From: CAZDME01 sp964506785 [NCBI: uncultured bacterium]
Lineage (GTDB): Bacteria > CAZDME01 > JAYEMH01
Direction: 5' to 3'
DNA: 52,864 nucleotides
Assembly: GCA_964506785.1 (NCBI GenBank)
Contig: CAZDME010000002.1
Span: 1-52,864, forward strand
This document shows positions 8,817 through 16,871 of this stretch, in pieces. Position numbers and translations under genes: made by a program. The notes beneath the pieces were generated by a model, which saw only the letters and a list, made by a program, of their open reading frames with translations, did no database searches and had not been told where the DNA came from. Within the stretch, counting starts at the first letter, position 1, and every line of letters begins with the position of its first letter.

Positions 8817-11800
8817 ATGGAACATTCAGATTTTGTCCATTTACACGTCCATAGTGATTTCAGCCTTTTAGACGGGGCTTGCCGCCTGGAACCCTTGTTA
8901 AAACGGGTTCGTCAGTACAAAATGCCGGCCGTGGCTTTGACTGACCATGGGAATATGTTCGGGGCTATCCAGTTTTATAAGCAGGCAATGAAAGAAGGGA
9001 TAAAGCCAATTGTTGGCTGTGAAGTCTATGTTGCCCCAAGGAGCCGCCTGGAAAAGGCGGGCCGGGGAGGCGGTTCAAACCACTTAACCCTTTTAGTGGC
9101 CGACTATCAGGGATATAAAAATTTAATCAGACTTTCCAGCCTTGGCTATTTAGAAGGATTTTATTATAAACCGCGGATTGACAAAGAGCTTCTGGCAAAA
9201 TTTCATCAAGGGTTGATTGCTTTAAGCGGCTGTTTAAAATCAGAAATCGCCCAGCTTCTTCTAGACGACCAATTTACCGAAGCCGAAGAAGCAGCTTCGG
9301 GGTTCAAAGATTTATTCGGACCGGGAAATTTTTATTTAGAACTTCAGGACCATAATCTTCCGGAGCAGAAAAAGGTCAATCAGGCTTTAGTAAAGTTAAG
9401 TAAAAAACTAAACATCCCTATGGTGGCAACCAACGATTGTCATTACCTTTCCAGAGAGGATGTTTTCCCGCATGAAGTTCTCCTTTGCATCCAGACAGGG
9501 ACGACGGTAAATGACCCTAAACACATGCGGTTTAATTCCGGTCAATACTATTTTAAATCAGCCGAAGAGATGAAAAAGCTTTTTTCAGATCTGCCGGAAG
9601 CCTTATCAAACACGATGGAAATCGCCGAAAAATGCAATCTTTCTTTGAACTTCAGTGAACAACACCTGCCTAAATACGAAGTGCCGGAAGGTGAAACTGC
9701 CGATTCTTATTTGAAGAAACTGGCTCATCGGGGGATGAAGGCTTTATACGGAGAAAACCCGGAAGCGCAAAAAAGACTGGACCACGAGCTAGAAATGATT
9801 TCCCGGATGAATTACAGCAGTTACTTCTTAATTGTCTGGGATTTGATCCATATGGCTAAGGAAAGCGGAATCCCGGTTGGTCCCGGCCGGGGTTCGGCGG
9901 CGGGAAGTTTGGTAGCTTACGTTTTAGGTATTACGGCCATTGACCCCTTGAGGTATAATTTAATTTTTGAACGATTCTTAAATCCAGCCCGGCTGAGCCT
10001 TCCGGATATTGATATCGATTTCTGTTACGAGAGACGGAACGAAGTTATCGAATATGTATCTTTAAAATACGGCCGGGAAAACGTTGCCCAAATAATTACC
10101 TTTGGAACGATGGCTGCCCGGGGTGTAATTCGCGATGTCGGCCGGGGGTTGGGTATGTCTTATCTTGAAGTGGATCGAATCGCCCGGTTGATTCCCTTTG
10201 AACCGAATATTACTTTGCAGGAGGCGGTCAGAAAGGAAACAGAATTAAGCGAGCTCCTAAAAACCAACCCGCAGGTCAATAATCTGGTCAGGGTGGCTGG
10301 TTCTTTGGAAAGAATGGTCCGCCATGCTTCTACCCACGCCGCCGGCATAGTTATTTCCGATGAACCGTTGATTAACAAAGTGCCGCTTTATCGGGGAAGT
10401 AACGCCGAGCTAATTACCCAATACGAAATGAAATCTCTGGGAGAAATAGGCCTTTTGAAAATGGACCTTTTGGGCCTGCGGACCCTGACGGTAATTCAGG
10501 AGACAACCAATTTCGTTAAGAAAAAAGGAATAGAACTGGATTTGAAAAATATACCCGTAGATGACAAAGAGACTTACCAGCTTTTAGGGAAAGCGCAGTC
10601 TTTAGGCCTTTTTCAGTTAGAAAGCAGCGGGATGCAGGATTTATTAAGAAAGCTGAAACCGGAGGTTTTTGAAGACTTAATCGCTCTTTTGAGCCTTTAT
10701 CGGCCGGGTCCGTTAGGAAGCGGTATGGTTGACGATTTTATCCGGAGAAAACATAATCTTATTTCAATCAGTTATCTTCACCCTTGGCTAGAACCTATCC
10801 TTAAAGAAACTTACGGGGTTATCCTTTATCAAGAGCAGGTGATGCTTATTGCCAGCCGTCTGGCCGGATTTTCTTTGGAACAGGCAGATATTTTACGCCG
10901 TTCAATGGGTAAAAAGATTCCTGAGGATATGGACCGCAGCCGAAAAGACTTTATCGAAGGGGCTCAAAAAAACGGTATTGTTAAAAGGGTGGCGGAACGA
11001 ATCTTTAATTTAATTTATGAATTCTCCGGCTACGGATTTAATAAATCTCATTCCGCAGGGTATGCTTTGATTTCTTATTACACCGCATATCTCAAGGCCC
11101 ATTTTCCGGTTGAATTTATGGCGGCCCTTCTTACTAGCGAAGCCAGTAATCCTGACAAAATCAGTTTGTATATAGAAGAATGCCGGCGGTTAAAGATTAA
11201 AATTTTTCCTCCGGATGTCAATGAAAGTTTGGCGAAATTCACTCCGTTAGAGGTTCCCAAAAGCGAGAAAAAACCCGGATTACCCATAGGGGAAGGAAAC
11301 AAGCAAAATGCAGGGATTATCTTTGGGCTTTTAGCCGTTAAAAATGTCGGCGGTGGTGCTATTGCCTCCATAATTAAAAGCCGGAAAAATTCGGGAAAAT
11401 TTCAATCTCTTTCTGATTTTACCAAGCGGGTGGATTTACGTTTAGTGAATCGCAAGGTTTTAGAAAGCCTGATTAAATGCGGGGCTTTCAGCTCTTTAGG
11501 GGAAAAAAGGGCCGGTTTAATGCGCCAGTTGGACAAAGCGATAGAACTGGGCCAGCAGCGGCAAAAGGAAAATCAAATGGGACAGACGGCTTTTTGGGAT
11601 GAATTCAGTTCTCATCCGGGAAATGATGTTTTTTCGGCGGATACTAAAACAGAAGAATGGCCGGAGAGCCAACTTCTGCTTTATGAAAAGACACTCCTTG
11701 GCGTTTATGTAAGCGGACACCCTCTGGCCCGGCATAGTGAAATTATCGAAAAATATTCTTCAGCCAAATCTTCTAATCTGAAAACCTTGCCGGATGGAGA

Positions 11801-12320
11801 AAAAATACGCCTGGGAGGAATTATCCGCACATTCAAGATGCATCTCACTAAAAAGAGAGAAGAAAAGATGGCTTTTCTCTCCCTTGAGGATTTAGAAGGG
11901 ATGACCGAGGTGATTGTTTTCCCCCGCCTTTTTGAGCAAAGCCGCAAGTATATTCGTGAAGACGCTCTTATTTTTGTTGTCGGCCGGCTCGACTTAAAAA
12001 ATGATAAGCCTAAAATAATCGCCGAGGGGATTGTCCCTTTAAATAAAGTGGTCGAGTGTTTTACGGATACAGTCCAGATCGACATGCCCGGTTTTAGCCT
12101 GGAAGACGATAAATTAGATAAGTTAAAAAAAATACTTTTGGCATATCCCGGAAAAGCTAAGGTTTTTCTTCGAGTGGAGAATAAAGATAAAAAGAAGGTG
12201 AAACTCCTGGTGAATTCTCTGGTAAAGGTAGCTCCGACAGAAGGCCTGGAGAGAGAAATTGATTCTTTGCTCGGCGGAGATTATGTAACCTTCAAGACGG
12301 AGGCAAATAAAATCGTGTAA
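8817..12320 (+). CDS. dnaE: DNA polymerase III subunit alpha
   Basis: Replicative DNA polymerase catalytic subunit, family C, DnaE1 type, 1167 residues. Seen: the N-terminal PHP domain (HLHVHSDFSLLDG, LTDHGNM, GCEVYVAP), the polymerase active-site PDIDIDF (396-402) with GPGRGSAAGS just upstream, a third catalytic region LLKMDLLGL, helix-hairpin-helix segments, and a C-terminal OB-fold (IRLGGIIRTFK then SLEDLEGMTEVIVFP). The PHP metal ligands look intact, so residual proofreading or pyrophosphatase activity is possible. No Shine-Dalgarno precedes the ATG; the eight-base gap from the upstream gene suggests coupling. Confidence 0.97.
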   Translation: MEHSDFVHLHVHSDFSLLDGACRLEPLLKRVRQYKMPAVALTDHGNMFGAIQFYKQAMKEGIKPIVGCEVYVAPRSRLEKAGRGGGSNHLTLLVADYQGYKNLIRLSSLGYLEGFYYKPRIDKELLAKFHQGLIALSGCLKSEIAQLLLDDQFTEAEEAASGFKDLFGPGNFYLELQDHNLPEQKKVNQALVKLSKKLNIPMVATNDCHYLSREDVFPHEVLLCIQTGTTVNDPKHMRFNSGQYYFKSAEEMKKLFSDLPEALSNTMEIAEKCNLSLNFSEQHLPKYEVPEGETADSYLKKLAHRGMKALYGENPEAQKRLDHELEMISRMNYSSYFLIVWDLIHMAKESGIPVGPGRGSAAGSLVAYVLGITAIDPLRYNLIFERFLNPARLSLPDIDIDFCYERRNEVIEYVSLKYGRENVAQIITFGTMAARGVIRDVGRGLGMSYLEVDRIARLIPFEPNITLQEAVRKETELSELLKTNPQVNNLVRVAGSLERMVRHASTHAAGIVISDEPLINKVPLYRGSNAELITQYEMKSLGEIGLLKMDLLGLRTLTVIQETTNFVKKKGIELDLKNIPVDDKETYQLLGKAQSLGLFQLESSGMQDLLRKLKPEVFEDLIALLSLYRPGPLGSGMVDDFIRRKHNLISISYLHPWLEPILKETYGVILYQEQVMLIASRLAGFSLEQADILRRSMGKKIPEDMDRSRKDFIEGAQKNGIVKRVAERIFNLIYEFSGYGFNKSHSAGYALISYYTAYLKAHFPVEFMAALLTSEASNPDKISLYIEECRRLKIKIFPPDVNESLAKFTPLEVPKSEKKPGLPIGEGNKQNAGIIFGLLAVKNVGGGAIASIIKSRKNSGKFQSLSDFTKRVDLRLVNRKVLESLIKCGAFSSLGEKRAGLMRQLDKAIELGQQRQKENQMGQTAFWDEFSSHPGNDVFSADTKTEEWPESQLLLYEKTLLGVYVSGHPLARHSEIIEKYSSAKSSNLKTLPDGEKIRLGGIIRTFKMHLTKKREEKMAFLSLEDLEGMTEVIVFPRLFEQSRKYIREDALIFVVGRLDLKNDKPKIIAEGIVPLNKVVECFTDTVQIDMPGFSLEDDKLDKLKKILLAYPGKAKVFLRVENKDKKKVKLLVNSLVKVAPTEGLEREIDSLLGGDYVTFKTEANKIV

Positions 12321-12463
12321 TATGTGATGTGAGATGTAAAAGTGGCTCATGGCTGATAGTAAGAAAAAAACTAAGAGCCATGAGCGAAGAGCTGAGAGCC
12401 AAAGTGGCTCGTAGTAGTTGTGTTATGTGTAATGAAAAATCGGAAGATAAAAGGGAATAGTCA
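12321..12463. repeat. Junction tract with inverted repeats
   Basis: Between dnaE and the HU gene lie degenerate repeats (ATGTGAT- and GTGGCTC-like words). A perfect 10-base inverted repeat pairs 12345-12354 (GCTCATGGCT) with 12376-12385 (AGCCATGAGC) across a 21-base loop, and a small hairpin GAGCC-AAAGT-GGCTC sits at 12396-12410. The words AGTGGCTC recur at 12341 and 12403. No T-run follows, so a terminator is unlikely. Confidence 0.6.
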
Positions 12464-12742
12464 ATGGTTCGGAAAAGGGATTTAATAATTGAAATTGCTC
12501 AAGAAATTGGAGTAACCCAGGAGGTTGCCAAAACGACCGTTGAGTCGCTTTTCCGGCGGATAAGTCAGAATTTATCCAAGAATCGCCATATTGAATTAAG
12601 GAACTGGGGCGTTTTCAAGGTAAAAAGACGGAAAGGCCACCTGGCCAGAAATCCTAAAACCGGAGAAAAGTTTCCCGTGCCCAGCCACCGGGTAATCATT
12701 TTTAAGCCAGGTAAAAAAATGAAGGAAATGCTGGGAAAATAA
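12464..12742 (+). CDS. HU/IHF family DNA-binding protein
   Basis: Small nucleoid protein of 92 residues that binds and bends DNA as a dimer. Seen: an N-terminal helical half beginning VRKRDLIIEIAQEIG, the core strand ELRNWGVFKVKRRKGHLARNP divided by the expected GxF turn, and the flexible arm region RNPKTGEKFPVPSHRVIIFKPGK, where the Pro that intercalates into DNA lies. Length and motif order are typical. HU and IHF subunits cannot be separated with certainty by eye. The gene follows a repeat tract and precedes hisS by 28 bases. Confidence 0.93.
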   Translation: MVRKRDLIIEIAQEIGVTQEVAKTTVESLFRRISQNLSKNRHIELRNWGVFKVKRRKGHLARNPKTGEKFPVPSHRVIIFKPGKKMKEMLGK

Positions 12743-12770
12743 TAAACTTTTAAAGAGTAAGAGGTCTAAG

Positions 12771-14063
12771 GTGCCAAACAAAGAAAAAGAAACAACGAAG
12801 AATAAGGTTAAAGCCCTGCGAGGGATGACGGATATTCTGCCGGAAGAACTGAATGCCTGGCGGTATTTAGAAACTGTTACTCATGGGTTTTTCCCGCGTT
12901 ATGGCTATAAGGAGATAAGGCTACCTTTATTGGAAGAGACAAGGCTATTTGCCCGCAGCATCGGTATTGATACGGAGATTGTCCAGAAAGAAATGTATAC
13001 TGTCGAAGAAAAGAGCAGCCGAAGTATCAGTCTACGACCAGAAGCAACCGCTTCGGTAGTCAGGGCTTTTTTGGAGCACAATCTATACCGGATAAACGGG
13101 GTCAAAAAATATTATTACCTGGGGCCAATGTTTCGGAGGGAAAGACCGCAAGCCGGCCGGTTGCGCCAATTCCACCAAGTTGGGGTAGAGTTGATTGGCT
13201 CTGGAGACCTGGCTTTATTGGATGCTGACGTTATTGAAACAGCTCATAATTTTTTGGTTGAACTCGGGATAGAAAAATTTGAAATTCAATTGAATCATCT
13301 GGGCTGCCGGGTCTGCCGCAAAGTTTATATCGAGCGCTTGAAGGAATATTTTAAAAGGTATTTTAAAGCTCTATGCCCCGACTGCCAGCGAAGATTTAAT
13401 ACCAATCCTTTACGGCTGCTTGATTGTAAAAAGGAAGGCTGCCGGATATTGATTAAAAAAGCCCCTAAAGTTAGCGATTCCCTTTGCGGTAAATGCAAAC
13501 ATCATTTTCAGGAGGTGCAGGGTTTTTTAAGCTTTTTAAAGATTGATTTCCGCCTAAATCCTCATTTGGTAAGGGGATTGGATTATTACACCGGAATAAT
13601 CTTTGAAATAATCCATCCGGAATTAGGGACACAAAATGCCTTGGGGGCGGGCGGGCGCTATGATAATTTAATAGAAGAATTTGGCGGGCCGGCGCTTCCG
13701 GCTACCGGTTTTTCTTTCGGCCTGGAAAGGATAATCGCTGTTCTTCCGAAAGAAAAAATACCTGATTTAGAAGAGACAAAAATTACATTGGTTGTTTTGG
13801 GAAAAGGGAACCGGGTAAAAGCGTTGGAGATTAAGCAGAAACTCAGAAAAGAGCGCTATGATATCGCCGTCGAGACTGATCTGCAAAGAAGTTTAAAGTC
13901 TATTCTTCGCCAGGCCGATAAACTTGGCTCAAAATTCGTTTTAATTCTAGGTGATGACGAAGGGGCAAAAGAAAGCGTCCAGGTTAAAAATATGGCCAGC
14001 GGAAAGCAGGAATTGGTGAAGATAGACAGATTAGCCGAATACTTGGGAGAGAAAAATGTTTGA
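12771..14063 (+). CDS. hisS: Histidyl-tRNA synthetase
   Basis: Class II synthetase that charges tRNA-His. 430 residues from a GTG start at 12771 with AAGAGG upstream; the alternative internal ATG (residue 19) would cut into the conserved KALRGMTDILP start, so GTG is preferred. Seen: motif 2 with YYLGPMFRRERPQAGR then QFHQVGVE, the HisA motif GLDYYTG (269-275), motif 3 AGGRYDN and GFSFGLERI, and a C-terminal anticodon domain. The insertion domain has eight cysteines as pairs (179/182, 202/205, 219/224, 239/242), which could bind zinc. It overlaps aspS by eight bases. Confidence 0.96.
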   Translation: MPNKEKETTKNKVKALRGMTDILPEELNAWRYLETVTHGFFPRYGYKEIRLPLLEETRLFARSIGIDTEIVQKEMYTVEEKSSRSISLRPEATASVVRAFLEHNLYRINGVKKYYYLGPMFRRERPQAGRLRQFHQVGVELIGSGDLALLDADVIETAHNFLVELGIEKFEIQLNHLGCRVCRKVYIERLKEYFKRYFKALCPDCQRRFNTNPLRLLDCKKEGCRILIKKAPKVSDSLCGKCKHHFQEVQGFLSFLKIDFRLNPHLVRGLDYYTGIIFEIIHPELGTQNALGAGGRYDNLIEEFGGPALPATGFSFGLERIIAVLPKEKIPDLEETKITLVVLGKGNRVKALEIKQKLRKERYDIAVETDLQRSLKSILRQADKLGSKFVLILGDDEGAKESVQVKNMASGKQELVKIDRLAEYLGEKNV

Positions 14064-15840
14064 TTTAATCGGTGAGTGGAAACGAACCCAGAATTGCGGT
14101 CAATTGACAAAAGCTGATATAGGCAAAAACGTTACCCTGATGGGCTGGGTGGGCAGGCGCCGGGACCATGGCGGTTTAATTTTCGTTGATTTAAGAGACC
14201 GAGAGGGGTATACCCAGATAGTTTTCAATCCCGAGGAAGACAAAGTTGCTCATAAGACTGCCAGAAATTTACGGGATGAATTTGTCATTGCCATTGAAGG
14301 AAAGGTCAGGGCTCGCCCGGAAGGGATGGTTAACCCTAGACTTTCTACAGGAGAAATAGAGGTTTTAGTGAAAAAGTTGAAGGTTTTAAATAAAGCCGAA
14401 ACCTTGCCTTTTTGTGTCAGTGAGGAAGAAAAACAACTGCCTTCGGAAGAACTCCGACTGTCCTACCGGTTCTTGGATTTACGAAGGGAAGAAATGAAAA
14501 AAAATATTATTTTTCGCCATAAACTGCTTTATTTTGTCAGGCAGTTTCTTACTGAACGAGGTTTTATTGAAATAGAGACGCCTTGTTTGACTAAAAGTAC
14601 CCCGGAAGGGGCGCGTGATTATCTGGTCCCCAGCCGAATCAATCCAGGGAAGTTTTATGCTTTACCGCAATCCCCTCAGCTATTTAAACAGCTCTTGATG
14701 GTTAGCGGTTTTGATAAATATTTCCAGATTGCCCGCTGTTTTCGAGATGAAGACCTGCGGGCTGACCGCCAGCCTGAACATACGCAGATCGATTTAGAGA
14801 TGTCCTTTGTCAGAGTAGAAGATATTTTCTTTTTAATCGAAGAGATGTTTTCTTTTCTTTTTAAAAATTTGCTGAATATCGAATTAGATAAGCCTTTCAT
14901 CCAGCTTAGCTATGAAGAAGCAAAGGAAAAATACGATACCGACAAGCCTGATTTAAGAATGGCTCTTCCTGTCGACGATATTTCACCCTTGGTTAAAAAA
15001 GCTGGATATAAGATTTTTAGCGAGATGGTTAAAAAGGGCGGACAGGTAAAGGGGATTTTAGCTAAAGGGAAAGGCAGCTTGAGCCTTTCGGAAATTGAGA
15101 ATATAAGGAAAGAGGTTATTTCTTTGGGCGGACGGGGGCTTTCCTGGATAAAGGTCAAAAAAGGGGGAATCGAAGCCTCTTTCCAGAAATTTGTGTTGCC
15201 TCAAATTTTGGACGAAATTTGCGAAAGGTTTAAAGCTGAAAAAAATGATATAATTTTCATTTTAGCCGGCGAAAAAAATAAGATCGAGGAGATTTTCATC
15301 CCCTTTAAAAACTATTTGGGAGATTTTTTTAAAATGAAAGACGCGGGTGATTTTAAATTTCTCTGGGTGAGAGATTTTCCGCTTTTTGAATATAGCCAGG
15401 ATGAAAAAAGATGGCAGTCGGTTCATCATCCTTTTACCATGCCCAAAGAAGAATATTGGAATAATCTCGAAGATAACCTTAAAGAGGCCAAGTCGCTGGC
15501 GTATGATTTGGTTTTAAATGGCGAAGAAATTGGAGGCGGCAGTATTCGAATACATCGAAGGGAGCTTCAAGAAAAAATATTCAAAATCCTAAAAATAAAT
15601 CCGAATGAAGCCAAAAAAAAGTTTGGTTTTCTTCTTGACTCTTTGGAATACGGGGCGCCGCCTCACGGAGGAATTGCCTTGGGGTTGGATCGCCTCTGTA
15701 TGCTTCTTTTAGGGAGAAGCTCGATTCGCGAGGTAATTGCTTTTCCCAAAACACAAAAGGCAGTATGCCTTTTAACCAAAGCCCCAGCCAGTGTTGAAGA
15801 GAGACAGCTTAAAGAGCTGCATATAAAAATCGGGAAATGA
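14056..15840 (+). CDS. aspS: Aspartyl-tRNA synthetase, probably non-discriminating
   Basis: Bacterial-type class II AspRS with N-terminal OB anticodon domain, catalytic domain and inserted GAD domain (about 280-420), 594 residues. Seen: WVGRRRDHGGLIF, FRDEDLRADRQPEHTQIDLE (motif 2 region) and GIALGLDRL (motif 3). His38 in RRRDHGG and Gly90 in RARPEG stand where the Pseudomonas-type non-discriminating enzyme has His31 and Gly83 (same spacing of 52), whereas the E. coli discriminating form has Leu and Lys-like residues there. I infer that it charges both tRNA-Asp and tRNA-Asn with Asp, which would need GatCAB to finish Asn-tRNA. Confidence 0.95.
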   Translation: MFDLIGEWKRTQNCGQLTKADIGKNVTLMGWVGRRRDHGGLIFVDLRDREGYTQIVFNPEEDKVAHKTARNLRDEFVIAIEGKVRARPEGMVNPRLSTGEIEVLVKKLKVLNKAETLPFCVSEEEKQLPSEELRLSYRFLDLRREEMKKNIIFRHKLLYFVRQFLTERGFIEIETPCLTKSTPEGARDYLVPSRINPGKFYALPQSPQLFKQLLMVSGFDKYFQIARCFRDEDLRADRQPEHTQIDLEMSFVRVEDIFFLIEEMFSFLFKNLLNIELDKPFIQLSYEEAKEKYDTDKPDLRMALPVDDISPLVKKAGYKIFSEMVKKGGQVKGILAKGKGSLSLSEIENIRKEVISLGGRGLSWIKVKKGGIEASFQKFVLPQILDEICERFKAEKNDIIFILAGEKNKIEEIFIPFKNYLGDFFKMKDAGDFKFLWVRDFPLFEYSQDEKRWQSVHHPFTMPKEEYWNNLEDNLKEAKSLAYDLVLNGEEIGGGSIRIHRRELQEKIFKILKINPNEAKKKFGFLLDSLEYGAPPHGGIALGLDRLCMLLLGRSSIREVIAFPKTQKAVCLLTKAPASVEERQLKELHIKIGK

Positions 15841-15896
15841 ATTATTAATCGTTGAAGAGTTCCCTGTGTGAAAACGGTTGTTGTTAGTGATAGCGG

Positions 15897-16871
15897 ATGA
15901 TAAAAAATAAAATTTTACAAATCAGAGATGAACAGGAAGCCATTAGGCTCTTTGGACATCAGGATGAATTTTTGCGCCTTTTAGAGGCTGATTTCTCGGT
16001 TAAAATTCTATTCCGAGGGGGAAAAGCAAAAATCAGCGGACAGGATGCAGATAAGGTAACCGGTTTTTTCCAGTACCTCTTAGCCGAGATTCGCAAGCAT
16101 CATTACCTGAATAGAGCGGAAGTGATTGAAGCAATAGAACGCCTTAAGCGCCAGGAAAAGCTTAAGCCGGAAGGAGGAAATATCGAGGTTTCTTCAAAAA
16201 AACGTTTTATCCATCCCCGCACCTCCGGGCAAAGCGCCTATATTAAAGCTATCCGCCAATATGATATCGTCTTTAGCATTGGGCCGGCCGGGACGGGAAA
16301 AACCTATTTAGCTGTGGCCATGGCGGTGAATAGTCTTATCAAGGAGGAAGTGAGCCGGATTATTCTGGTCCGGCCAGCCGTTGAAGCCGGTGAAAAATTG
16401 GGATTTCTTCCCGGGAATTTATACGAGAAAATATCTCCTTATCTTCGGCCGCTTTACGACGCTCTTTACGATATGCTGGAAGTGGAGAAAATCCAGAGAT
16501 ATATGGACAGGGGAGTTATTGAAGTTGCCCCTTTGGCCTTTATGCGGGGAAGGACCTTAAACGACTCCTTTATTATTCTCGATGAAGCCCAGAACAGTAC
16601 CAGCGAACAGATGAAGATGTTTTTAACGCGTATAGGCTTCGATTCAAAAGCAGTAATTACCGGGGATGTCACCCAGGTAGATTTGCCCTCCGGTAAAATT
16701 TCTGGATTAATAGAGGTGCGTGAACTTCTCAAAGATATTGAGGGTATAAAATTTATCTACTTTTCTGAAAAAGACGTTGTCCGTCATGAATTAGTCCAGA
16801 AGATAATCAAAGCCTATTCTCTGGAGAGCATTAGGCAAGGGAGAAAGAGTGGAGAAAAAGAGAAGAGTTAG
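15897..16871 (+). CDS. PhoH-like ATPase
   Basis: Cytoplasmic P-loop ATPase of the PhoH family, linked by family knowledge and by neighbourhood with ybeY to RNA metabolism. 324 residues. Seen: an N-terminal KH-like region (about 20-70), HPRTSGQSAYIKAI before the nucleotide site, Walker A GPAGTGKT (129-136), RPAVEAGEKLGFLPG, Walker B FIILDEAQN, then LTRIG and GDVTQVDLP typical of the family. The usual bacterial order phoH-HD protein-ybeY is kept here, with overlaps between successive genes suggesting one transcript. Confidence 0.93.
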   Translation: MIKNKILQIRDEQEAIRLFGHQDEFLRLLEADFSVKILFRGGKAKISGQDADKVTGFFQYLLAEIRKHHYLNRAEVIEAIERLKRQEKLKPEGGNIEVSSKKRFIHPRTSGQSAYIKAIRQYDIVFSIGPAGTGKTYLAVAMAVNSLIKEEVSRIILVRPAVEAGEKLGFLPGNLYEKISPYLRPLYDALYDMLEVEKIQRYMDRGVIEVAPLAFMRGRTLNDSFIILDEAQNSTSEQMKMFLTRIGFDSKAVITGDVTQVDLPSGKISGLIEVRELLKDIEGIKFIYFSEKDVVRHELVQKIIKAYSLESIRQGRKSGEKEKS

